DNA from: Candidatus Caldilinea saccharophila
Lineage (GTDB): Bacteria; Chloroflexota; Anaerolineae; Caldilineales; Caldilineaceae
NCBI GenBank assembly: GCA_016710365.1
Contig: JADJVW010000026.1
Coordinates: forward strand, 7,100 to 71,099
DNA: 64,000 nt
Direction of reading: 5' to 3'
The notes under the pieces are model-generated. The model saw nothing but the letters and a program-made list of their open reading frames with translations. It searched no databases and was not told the origin of the DNA. This document shows positions 18,093-27,099 of the stretch, piece after piece; positions within the stretch are counted from its first letter, which is position 1, and each line of letters begins with the position of its first letter. Both the position numbers and the translations under genes were made by a program.

Positions 18093-18479
18093 TCAGGCGG
18101 CGGCAAAGGGGCTGGATTTTATATCACCAAGCTGTGAGTGGCGCGCAGCTTCCAGTTTGTTGCGCAAGGCTTGCACAAAGGGCGAATTGTTTTGCTCGCT
18201 CACACGCCAGTCAACTTGTTGTCGTTGCCAAATCGCACTCAGATAGAGAGTGACTTCTTCTTTGTGCGCCAAAAAACAGGTGATGGTGGCGTGAATTTGC
18301 TCCAGGGTGAGGGTGGGGAAGCGCAACGCCAGTTCTTCTGGACTTGCACCCAGGAGATAATCGCGCAAGATATACTCGATGCCCACCCGCGTACCGGCGA
18401 CGCGAATGCTTATCAGCGTCCGGTCAGGCTCGGCGTATAAATATTCCAAGTAGTTTTCAAGCGGCGTGTTCGCATTCAT
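18093..18479 (-). CDS. DUF433 antitoxin-like protein
   Basis: A 128-residue protein with a DUF433 domain at residues 12-75: DRTLISIRVAGTRVGIEYIL, DYLLGASPEELALRFPTLTLEQIHATITCFL. This winged-helix/MerR-like fold is the usual antitoxin partner of DUF5615 toxins, and the DUF5615 gene follows directly. The extra C-terminal 50 residues (WQRQQVDWRVSEQNN...) probably form a toxin-binding tail. The pair sits between pdeM and the helicase gene of the repair cluster, in the same orientation. Confidence 0.82.
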   Translation of the reverse strand: MNANTPLENYLEYLYAEPDRTLISIRVAGTRVGIEYILRDYLLGASPEELALRFPTLTLEQIHATITCFLAHKEEVTLYLSAIWQRQQVDWRVSEQNNSPFVQALRNKLEAARHSQLGDIKSSPFAAA

Positions 18480-18514
18480 AGACGTATTCTATCACAGACC
18501 CTGATCGATTTCGG

Positions 18515-21015
18515 TCACAGTTTCTCCTCCTTCTCCTCCACCGCTTCCAGTTCCAGCACCATGCGCTGGACGCGCGTGTTCCAATCCTCGCTGCTCACCT
18601 GGGTGCGCGTGCGCTGCGCCCAGATCGGGAAGGCCAGCGGCGTCAGCCGCCCAGTCTGGACCGGCGCGATGTCCTGGTGAGCGATGGCGACAAGCGTCGC
18701 TTCCAGCCGCACCAGATCAAGCTGCTGCTGGAGCACCTCGCGGCGCGCCTGGTCGAGCAGCAGGTTTTCCGGGTCATAGCGCGCAAAGACATCGAAGATC
18801 AGCCCGCTCGACGCCTGCAATTGACGCGTCTGCTTGCGGCTGCCGGGATAGCCGGCAAAGATCAGCCCGGCCACGCGCGCAATGTCGCGGAATTGGCGGC
18901 GCGCCAGCTCGGTCTCGTTGACGCAGGCCAGCACATCTTCGAGCAGGCGCTCGGTGCTCAGATAGCGCCGCCAGTCTAGCTCCGTCAGTTCCAACGGTTT
19001 GGGGGAAAGCAACTCGAAGCCGTAGTCGGTCGCAAACGCGCTGAGCGTGCGCGGCGTCTCGCGCGCCATGCGGAAGGCGACCAGCGTGCTCAACCCTTCA
19101 TGCACCAGCCGGCCGGCCAGCGGATAGATAAAGGTGTGGTAGCCGTCACGCGTCTTGGCCGACTCAATGAGCAGCTCGCCCGGCGCCGGGATGCGCGACC
19201 AGCGCCGTTGAAGTTCCAGGATCGGGCGCACCGCCAGCAACTCCGCCGAGTCATAGCGGCCGGCGCGCGCCGCGGCCAATTGCACGCGCACGGCGCCGGC
19301 AAGCTGCGACGAAAGCTGCATCCGCGACCCCATCCACTGCGGGACGCTGCCGCTGCTCCGGTTCGACTTGCGCACATAGGCCGTCATCTCTTTGACGAGC
19401 ACCAGCTCCAGCACGCGGCCGGCAAAGACAAAGCGGTCGCCCGGACGCAGCCGCGCAATGAAGGATTCCTCAATCGTGCCCAGCGCACCGCCCTTGAGAT
19501 AGCTCACCTTGATCATGCCGTCGCTGGTAATCGTGCCGATCGACATGCGGTGATATTGCGCGATCTGGCGTGAGGTGGGGCGATAGACGCCTTCGGTTGC
19601 GGCCAGCTTGTTGTACTGTTCGTAGGCGCGCAGCGTTTCCCCGCCGTTGGTGACAAAACCCAGCGCCCACGCCCATTCCTGGTCGCTGAGGTCGGCGTAG
19701 GCGTGGGTCGTGCGCACCTCGGCAAGCAGCTCGCCAGGAACAAAACCGCTGCCCAGCGCCACCGTCACGAGATGCTGCGCCAGCACGTCGAGCGGCTTGT
19801 GCAGCGGCAGCCGCGCCTCGATCTGCCCCGCCTCGATCGCCTGGCGCACCGCGGCAAACTCCACCAGCTCGAAGGCGTGGGTCGGCACGCAGAGGATGCG
19901 GCTCACCGCGCCCGGCTGATGGCCGCTGCGCCCGGCGCGCTGCATCAGCCGGGCCACGCGTTTGGGGCTGCCGATCTGGATCACCTGATCCACCGGCGAA
20001 AAGTCCACGCCGAGGTCGAGGCTGGAGGTGCAGACGACACAGCGCAGCCGCCCGTCGCGCAGGCGATCCTCGATGTCGGCGCGCAGCGTGGGATCGATCG
20101 AGCCGTGGTGCAGCGCGATCTCGCCGGCGAACTCCGGGTAGGCGTTGATCAGCGCCTGAAACCAAAGCTCGGTCTGCGCACGTTGGTGAAGATCAGCGTG
20201 GTGCGGGCGCGCTGCACCGCTTCCACCACCGGCGCCAGCAGCCGCGTGCCGAGATGGCCGGCCCACGGAAAGCGTTCCATCGTCGCCGGGATCAGCGTGT
20301 CGATGCGCAGCACTTTGGGCGCCTCGCCCGCGATCAGGCGCGGCGGGGGTTGATCTGTGCGCGTGACGCCCACCAATACGGCTAGCGCCTCGTCGAGGTT
20401 GCCCAGCGTCGCCGAGAGGCCCCAGACGCGCAGCGCGGGTCGCCATTGGCGCAGTCGCGCCAGCCCCAATTCGGTCTGCACGCCGCGCTTGCTGCCCAGC
20501 AACTCGTGCCACTCATCGACGACCACGCATTGGAGGTGGCGGAAAAGCGCCTCGCTCTCCGCGTAGGAGAGCAGCAGCGACAGACTCTCCGGCGTTGTGA
20601 CCAGCGCGGAGGGTGGCTTCTGGCGCTGTCGCGTCTTGGCGCTCGATGCTGTGTCGCCGGTGCGCTTCTCCACCGTCCACGGCAGTCCGAGTTCGGCGCC
20701 GGCGGCTTGTAGCGTAGCCGTGGTGTCGGTTGCCAGCGCGCGCAGCGGCGTGATCCAGAGCACGGTCAGCGGCGGCGCCGGCAGCTTCGCCCAGGTTGCC
20801 GGGTCTGGATGTTCGTCGATCCACGCCATCAGCGGCCCCAGCCACGCCGCGTAGGATTTGCCCATCCCCGTCGGCGCGTGGATCAACCCGCTGGCGCCCT
20901 GCGCATAGGCTTCCCACGTCGCGCGCTGAAAGGGAAAAGGTGTCCAGCCACGTACGGCATAAAAGGCATCGACCCGTTCGACAGTTTTGACGTGATGAGA
21001 GACAACCGGTCTCAT
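18515..21015 (-). CDS. Ligase-associated Lhr-type DEXH helicase, one frame break
   Basis: Large superfamily-2 helicase of the Lhr group, the partner of the neighbouring DNA ligase. Residues 47-54 are Walker A APTGMGKS and 167-170 the DEWH box; GLSATLGN is motif III. After TLIFTNVR the frame breaks near 20165-20175 and resumes with AQTELWFQALINAYPEFAGEIALHHGSID, then TSSLDLGVDFSPVDQVIQIGSPK and QRAGRSGH (motif VI), and an Lhr-specific C-terminal region. The start overlaps the ligase stop by ATGA. The restored length of about 833 residues is normal for this subfamily. DNA end processing or unwinding with the ligase is inferred from the conserved cluster. Confidence 0.87.
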
Positions 21016-22610
21016 CGGCGCACCGACTCCAGCAGGCTTTGCAGCGTCGCCAGCGTGTCGGCGTCGGCTGGCTGCTTGTCGCGACGCCAGCGCGCCATGC
21101 GGGGGAAGCGCAGCGCGATCCCGGATTTGTGGCGGTTCGACGCCTGGATGCCCTCGAAGGCCAGCTCGAAAACGAGTTCAGGCTTGACGGAGCGCACCGG
21201 GCCAAAGCGTTCGGTCGTGTTGCCGCGCACAAAGGCATCGACCTGCCGTATCTCCGCGTCGGTCAGCCCAGAGTAGGCTTTGGCGATCGGCGTCAGTTCG
21301 TCGCCATCCCACACCGCGAAGGTGTAGTCCGTATAGAGCGAGGCGCGGCGACCGTGGCCGCGCTGCGCGTAGATCAGCACCGCATCCACCGTGAAGGGGT
21401 CGATCTTCCACTTCCACCAGTCGCCCTTGACGCGCCCCACGCCGTAGGGTGACGCCAGCCGCTTGAGCATGAAGCCCTCCGCCCCACGCTCGCGCGACTG
21501 CTCCCGCAGCGCGGCGGCCGTATCCCACGCCGGCGCATCCACGATCGGCGAGAGCGCAAAGGCGGCGTCGGCGGGCAGTGTGGCTGCCACCTCCTCCAGA
21601 CGCGCGCGACGCTCCGCCAGCGGCAGGGTGCGAATGTCGGCGCCCGCCACTTCGAGCAGGTCGTAGGTCATGAGGATGACCGGCGCCTCTTTCAGCAGCC
21701 GAGGGCTGAGCCGCTTGCGCCCCAGCCGCTGCTGAAGCACATTAAAAGAGAGTGGCGCCGCGCCGTCCCACGCCAGAATCTCGCCGTCGAGCACAATGCC
21801 GTCGGGCAGCGCTTCGCCCAGCGCGTGCAGTTCGGGATAGCTGTCGGTCACCAGCTCTTCGCCGCGCGTCCAGACCAGCACATCGCCCCTGCGTTTGATC
21901 ACCTGGGCGCGGATACCGTCCCACTTCCATTCGATCTGCCATTCGGCGCGCGGGCCAAGCGCTTCGACCGCACCGTCGAGCTGATAGGCCAGGTAGAAAG
22001 GGTACGGCTGACTGTGATCGGCCTGCTGCGTGTCAGGATCGAGCAGCGCGCGGAAATCGGCTGCAGTTGACTCCCACGCGCCCATCAGCCGGTGCGCCAT
22101 CACCGCCGGGTCGATGCCGGCGACCTGCGCCAGCGCGCGCACGACCAGCGTGCGCCCCACGCCCACGCGAAAGCTGCCGGTGATCAACTTGTGCCAGACA
22201 AAACGCTGTGGCGTCGTCATTTCCGCCCACGTGCGCGTGATTAGTTCGCGCTGGCCGGCCTCGTCGAGCTTGCTCAGCGGCGCGACCCGTTCATCCACAA
22301 TGCGGTGCAGCGGCAGATCGCTGCCTTCGCCCTGGTGGGGCAGCAGCAGCGCCAGCGTCTCGGCCACATCACCCACTGCGTCGTAGGATTCTTCCACCAG
22401 CCAGCGCGGCAGCCCGGCTTCTTCCGCCACCCAAGTGCGCAGCAGCGTGGCTGAAATCACCCGCTTGAAGCGCCGTCCGGTCAGGAAATAGAGCGCCCAG
22501 GCAGCGTCCTCTGCGGGCGCGGCGGCAAAATAACGCACGAGTGCGGCGACCTTCTCACCGGTGCGGTTGGTTTCATCCAATGCTGTGTATAACTGCGTAA
22601 AGAGTTGCAT
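21012..22610 (-). CDS. ATP-dependent DNA ligase (ligase-associated cluster type)
   Basis: A 532-residue nick-sealing ligase. An N-terminal DNA-binding domain (residues 1-200) is followed by the adenylation domain with catalytic Lys229 in KWDG (motif I), LDGEILAW (motif III), GFMLKRLASPYGVG (motif IV) and WWKWKIDPFTVDAVLIYAQRGHGRR (motif V plus OB start); the OB-fold ends with ALRFPRMARWRRDK. The protein lacks LigD-like polymerase or Ku partners; instead it lies between a beta-CASP exonuclease and an Lhr helicase, the signature of the 'cisATP' ligase cluster. Start at 22610 is 21 bases after the exonuclease stop. Confidence 0.93.
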   Translation of the reverse strand: MQLFTQLYTALDETNRTGEKVAALVRYFAAAPAEDAAWALYFLTGRRFKRVISATLLRTWVAEEAGLPRWLVEESYDAVGDVAETLALLLPHQGEGSDLPLHRIVDERVAPLSKLDEAGQRELITRTWAEMTTPQRFVWHKLITGSFRVGVGRTLVVRALAQVAGIDPAVMAHRLMGAWESTAADFRALLDPDTQQADHSQPYPFYLAYQLDGAVEALGPRAEWQIEWKWDGIRAQVIKRRGDVLVWTRGEELVTDSYPELHALGEALPDGIVLDGEILAWDGAAPLSFNVLQQRLGRKRLSPRLLKEAPVILMTYDLLEVAGADIRTLPLAERRARLEEVAATLPADAAFALSPIVDAPAWDTAAALREQSRERGAEGFMLKRLASPYGVGRVKGDWWKWKIDPFTVDAVLIYAQRGHGRRASLYTDYTFAVWDGDELTPIAKAYSGLTDAEIRQVDAFVRGNTTERFGPVRSVKPELVFELAFEGIQASNRHKSGIALRFPRMARWRRDKQPADADTLATLQSLLESVRR

Positions 22611-22631
22611 GGGTTCACCGTCTCAGGTGCG

Positions 22632-23692
22632 TCAATCAGCTTCGGTGGAAATGTTGTCAGCCGGGTCAGCTTGTTCGAGATCATCGCTCTCTGCGCCAGG
22701 CTCGCCTTCAAAGCGCGTAGGAATCACTTCGGCCTGCCAGCCGTTTTCGCGCAGGTAGTGCACCATCTGGCTGGTGTAGCCGTGCGTCACGCCGATGCGT
22801 TCGGCGCCGGTGGCGCGAATCGCAGCGAGCAGGCCGGGCCAGTCGGCATGGTCGGAGAGGACAAAGCCGCGATCCACGGCGCGCCGTCGCCGAGCGCCGC
22901 GAATCGTCATCCAACCCGAGGCAAAGGCTTGCGAGGAGGGGCCAAATTTGCGCAGCCATCCGGTCATGCCGCCGGCGGAGGGCGGCGCGATCACCAGCGC
23001 GCACGGCCACGATGGGTGCGCGCATGCTCTGCATTGGCGTAGAGCACATCCGGCTGATTGATGCCGGCGTCGCGATAGCGCTGCACAAAAGGCAGCACCG
23101 CGCCGTGCACCAAAATCGGGCCGATGGTGGAATCAACCCCGGCCAGCAGCCGCTGCGCCTTGCCGAGCGCGTAGGCGTAGAGCACGCTGGTGCGACCGGC
23201 CCCTTGGTTGGCGCGCCACCAATCGTTGATCTCGGCGAAAACTTCCGCCTGCGGCTGCCACCGATAGATGGGCAGGCCAAAGGTCGACTCGGTGATGAAG
23301 GTATGGCAGCGCACCGGCTCGAATGGCTCGCAAGTCTGATCCTGCTCGGCCTTGTAGTCGCCGCTGACGACCCAGACCTCGCCGCCCCGCTCCACGCGCA
23401 CCTGCGCCGACCCCAGCAGATGGCCCGCCGGGTGCAGCGAGAGCGTGACATCCTGCAGCGAGAGGCGTTCACCGTAGGGCAGCGTGCGGATCGACGCGCC
23501 CTCGTCGATCCGCGGCGCCAGCACCTGCGCGCCGGTGGGCGTGGTCAGGTAGCGCTGCGAGCCGGGGCGCGCGTGGTCGGCGTGTGCGTGGGTGATCACG
23601 GCATGATCGACGGGCTGCCACGGGTCAATATAAAAGTCGCCCGCCGCGCAGTAGAGACCACTCGGCGTGAGCTGTAAGAGATCGTCTGTCAT
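22632..23692 (-). CDS. Ligase-associated MBL-fold exonuclease, one frame break
   Basis: Metallo-beta-lactamase/beta-CASP nuclease of the SNM1/CPSF type. The start MTDDLLQLTPSGLYCAAGDF (23692) fits the family better than the upstream Met at 23743. H35-A-H37-A-D39-H40 is the zinc motif; VSGDYKAEQDQTCEPFEP and TFITESTFGLPIY follow. The frame breaks near 22992-23000, after YANAEHARTHRGRA, and resumes with VIAPPSAGGMTGWLRKF...VLSDHADWPGLL (the C-terminal His motif) and VTHGYTSQMVHYLRENGWQAE. First gene of the four-gene repair cluster; probably degrades or trims DNA ends before ligation. Confidence 0.88.
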
Positions 23693-23764
23693 GGGCCGGA
23701 TTGAACCACAGGCCGGCAGTTTTGTCAGGTTGGCAGCTTGCAATTGGTGGAGATTTGTATGATT

Positions 23765-24337
23765 TTAGCCGCGCGTTATCTGCAGATTGTTCTGCCATTC
23801 CCAGCAGAGCCAGCCGTACCACGCCGTGTCCGAAATCTCGTCGCCGACGATCCACCGCTCGCGCAGGAGCCCCTCCTGCTGAAAGCCCAGCCGCTCCAGC
23901 GTGCGCGCGGAGGCGCGATTGCGCGGGTCGATGTCGGCTTCCAGTCGATGCAGGTTGAGCTCGCCGAAAGCATAGTGGACCAGCGCGGTCAGCGCCTCGT
24001 GCATGTAGCCGGCGCCCCAGTAGGGCCGTCCCAACGCATAGCCCATCTCGGCGCGGCGCGACGCCGCGTGAAAACTGAAGATCGTGCAGGTTCCGATCAG
24101 CGCGGCGTCGCGCTGCCGTTCGAGGCCAAGTTGGAGAAAGTCGCCGCAGCGATAGCCCTCCTCGATCGCCAGAACTGATTTTCTTGCCTGCGCAACGTCG
24201 GTCAACGGCGGCGAACTCCAGAAGCGCATCACCTCCGGGTGAGAATAAATGGCGAAAAAGGCCGGTGCATCCGTCTCGCCCAGCGGGCGCAGGGTCAGGC
24301 GCGGCGTCACAAGCGGGAGCGAGCCAAAGGTCGGCAT
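23765..24337 (-). CDS. GNAT N-acetyltransferase, RimJ/RimL-like
   Basis: A 190-residue acetyl-CoA-dependent acetyltransferase of the ribosomal-protein/small-molecule RimJ/RimL subgroup. Landmarks: TPRLTLRPLGETDAPAFFAI at the start, EMGYALGRPYWGAGYMHEAL (acetyl-CoA pyrophosphate loop), LEADIDPRNRASARTLERLGF and a C-terminal ERWIVGDEISDTAWYGWL. GGAGG nine bases upstream selects the Met at 24337 over several earlier in-frame Mets. Substrate unknown; no clear link to the repair genes beside it. Confidence 0.85.
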   Translation of the reverse strand: MPTFGSLPLVTPRLTLRPLGETDAPAFFAIYSHPEVMRFWSSPPLTDVAQARKSVLAIEEGYRCGDFLQLGLERQRDAALIGTCTIFSFHAASRRAEMGYALGRPYWGAGYMHEALTALVHYAFGELNLHRLEADIDPRNRASARTLERLGFQQEGLLRERWIVGDEISDTAWYGWLCWEWQNNLQITRG

Positions 24338-24349
24338 ATCAGACATCCT

Positions 24350-24610
24350 CCACTTTATGAAATCCGTGAGCATCCGTCTAATCCGTCCCATCCGTGGTCT
24401 ATTTTTGCGATGCGCGCTACACAACAACGGATTCGAGGAAACAGCGGATTTGATTCATTCGTAGACGAACCGTCTCTTACTTGGAGACGAGATCAGTCCA
24501 ACGATGCCGGCAGCCACCCGACTCTGCGTCAAAGCGATTTTCAGGCGAAAGCATCCAACTTTGTTATCTGTGAAATCTGTGCCATCTGTGGATGCTTCTC
24601 CTCTTCAGAT
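24350..24610. repeat. Degenerate CCACGGATT-type intergenic repeat
   Basis: The gap between the GNAT start and the last eCIS gene holds repeated ATCCGT / ACGGAT motifs (CATCCGTCTAATCCGTCCCATCCGTGG) and a GTGAAATCTGTGCCATCTGTGG stretch. The same family occurs at 32693-32818 and 46020-46102. Confidence 0.45.
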
Positions 24611-24621
24611 AGCCTCTACTA

Positions 24622-26664
24622 TTACGGCTTGACTCCGGCCGCCGGCTTCTTTTGTGGAATCTCCAAATCCAGATGGAAGTGCAGGATCAGCGGCGCCGGG
24701 CCGTGCCAGTTGAGCTTGCCGCCGCCTTGCTGCCCACAAACCCACATTGCGGCCGCTGGTGGCCCGGTTGACTCGCGCCACGCCGAAGTCGTTATAGAGC
24801 ATCGCGCCAGCGTGCGCCCAGGGCTTTGGTGGCGTCCAGCGCCAGCAGAAAGTCCACCGCGGTCGCATGTTCCCAAAAGCCACGCGGGTCGCGCGGTGCT
24901 TTGAGGAACAGATCGGTGGAGAAGCCTTTGCCTGCCCACGAACCGCCGCCATGCCCGGCGTAGTTGCCGGCGGTAAATCCAGGCGTCGCCGGGTCTGCGG
25001 CGAGTTGCGTCAGGAAATCGGCCAATTCCGGCGCCACGCCTGGCATGTTTTTCTGGCCTGCACTGCCGGGATAAAACGACCACCAGGATGCAACATCGTA
25101 GGTAGGTTTGAACCCTTTCAAATAGCCGGCCTTTTGCGGAATGGTGCGGAAGTCCACCTCTTCCCGGCGGCCGACGGCCCAGCCGTGGGCAACGTCCTCC
25201 AACTGATTGCGCGCCCATTCGGATTGGTCGCAGCGCACTTGCACCATCTCCGCCTCGATTTCCGCCGCGATCGCATCGGATGACTTGGCGGGCGGCGGCG
25301 TCTCGCCTTTGGCCACCTTGGGCCGGGCGCGCTTCTCCTTGGTGATGCGTTTGCGCTCCTTGTCCAGCCGCGACTGCATGGTCTTGCGCCAGCCCGGCCC
25401 GTAACGCGCCAGCGCGCCGGCGATGGTGGCGTCATAATCGGCGGCCAGTTCGTCCTCATACTTGGTCGCCAGCTCTTTGGTGACGGCAGCGACATCCTGG
25501 CGCGTCACCGCGGCCTGAGCGTCGGCGATCTTCTTTGCCGCTGCCTTTTTGGCGTCCGCGCTGGCCTGCGCTTTGGCGCGGCGGATTGCGCGCTTCTCTT
25601 TCGGATCGAGCCCTTCTGTGGCGGTCTGGATGGCAGCTTCGGCGTCCACTTTGGATTCTGCGGTCGCCTGTTTCTTGGCCGCGGCCACATCGGCGCGGTA
25701 GCGCTTTTCGATTTCGTCTTTGACATCGCGCTCGGCGCGACATTGCGCCAGTTCCTTAGCAAACTTGGCGCGGTCCGCATCGCCGCCAAAGCGCGCTGGA
25801 TCGGGCGTGGGCAGCACGGCTTTCTCCGCGGTGGGCGGCGCCGCGGCCGGCGTCATCGCACAGCCGACGACGACAATGGTGCGCGGCGGCGCGTCCGGAC
25901 ACGTCACCATGCTGGCCGGCGCCGACGTATGTCCGCCCGGCGTCACCGCCGGCGTCGCAGCAGTCGCAGCAGTTGGTTGGGATGTTGCAGACCGTGCAGC
26001 GGCTGCGGCGTCGGTGGCTGTCTCCGCTTCCGCCGCCGGCGCTTCCATCACGGGCGTCGCGGTCTCTGCCACTGGCGGCTCGACTCTCTCCTCTTCCGGC
26101 GCGCGGGCGAGGCGCGTGCCCGCTGGCGCCTGCAGCACGTGCGCCAACTCATGCGCCAACAGCCGTCGCCCGCTGTTGGCGTTGGGCGCGTACTGGCCCG
26201 CGCCAAAACGATGCCACCATACGCGCGCGCGCGTGAACGCTGTGCGCTGAGCTGGCCGCTCCTGCGTCCGCATGGACGCGCACGTGCGCAAAATTATGAC
26301 CAAAGCGCGGCTCCATAAAACGCCGCGCCGCCGCGTCAAGCGACTGGCCGGGCGTTTGCAGCACCTCCTGCACAACGACTGGCGCGGACGCCTGCTCGCG
26401 CTGGCCCGAAGCGTCACCCTGTGCGTGCAGCAGGTCGAAGCCTTGCTGCGGTGGATCCACCTGCGGCGTGGCTTGTTGATCCGTCCCGGCGTCTGGACGC
26501 GACGGCGCAGCCATGCGCATTACGCGGCGCGCGGCGTGGTCCGCCGCCTGCTCGTAGCGATCGCCTGGCGCACCAATCTTGAGTCTAGCAGGGGCATTTG
26601 CGGGTGTGCTTGAAACCGCATACTTCTTTGACACTGGGTATTGCTTCGTCGCAAAAGTTTGCAT
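24622..26664 (-). CDS. eCIS DUF4157 protein with M15-like C-terminal domain, frame broken
   Basis: Distal gene of the contractile injection cluster, about 680 residues when restored. The N-terminus carries the DUF4157 (eCIS core) domain: PGQSLDAAARRFMEPRFGHNFAHVRVH, then FGAGQYAPNANSGRRLLAHELAHVLQ with an HExxH zinc motif (two shifts near 26205-26240). An Ala/Pro linker and a long Lys/Ala/Glu-rich helical region follow. The C-terminal 130 residues contain GHGGGSWAGKGFSTDLFL and, after shifts near 24806 and 24740, LILHFHLDLEIP; this His...Asp...HxH pattern resembles M15/VanY peptidases. By analogy DUF4157 proteins are associated with eCIS cargo. Peptidase cargo is inference. Confidence 0.65.
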
Positions 26665-26671
26665 CGCTGCT

Positions 26672-26695
26672 CTTTAACTGACCGTCATCTCCATA
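26672..26695. repeat. 24-bp direct repeat, left copy flanking tandem array
   Basis: CTTTAACTGACCGTCATCTC and the next four bases match 27098-27121 in 23 of 24 positions. The right copy is the 3' end of the DUF6519 gene (final codons MEMTVS and stop). The left copy encodes the same codons and stop but is detached, next to the DUF4157 start. Confidence 0.7.
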
Positions 26696-26696
26696 A

Positions 26697-27066
26697 CCGA
26701 CAAGGTTCGTCCTCGCATCAACAGCGTGCGGCTGCGAGCCGCACCTACGAATTGACCATCCTCCCGTAGACGCCGCTCGTAGCGGCGTAACTCTCGCCCA
26801 CCGACAAGGTTCGTCCTCGCATCAACAGCGTGCGGCTGCGAGCCGCACCTACGAATTGACCATCCTCCCCGTAGACGCCGCTCGTAGCGGCGTAACTCTC
26901 GCCCACCGACAAGGTTCGTCCTCGCATCAAGCGTGTGCGGCTGCGAGCCGCACCTACGAATTGACCATCCTCCCGTAGACGCCGCTCGTAGCGGCGTAAC
27001 TCTCGCCCACCGACAAGGTTCGTCCTCGCATCAAGCGTGTGCGGCTGCGAGCCGCACCTACGAATT
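26697..27066. repeat. Four-copy tandem array, period about 104 bp
   Basis: Units starting CCGACAAGGTTCGTCCTCGC occur near 26697, 26801, 26906 and 27010. Each includes a GTGCGGCTGCGAGCCGCAC hairpin and a GCCGCTCGTAGCGGC hairpin. The array separates the DUF6519 gene from the terminal DUF4157 gene and is bracketed by 24-bp direct repeats. Not CRISPR: there are no variable spacers. Confidence 0.85.
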
Positions 27067-27099
27067 GGCTATCTTCGCCCCTCGCAACTCGCAACTCCT

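Noticed and set aside
26745..26930. 61-codon minus-strand frame across the 104-bp array
   Set aside because: It is a translated tandem repeat (MRGRTLSVGESYAATSGVYG twice), with no coding context.
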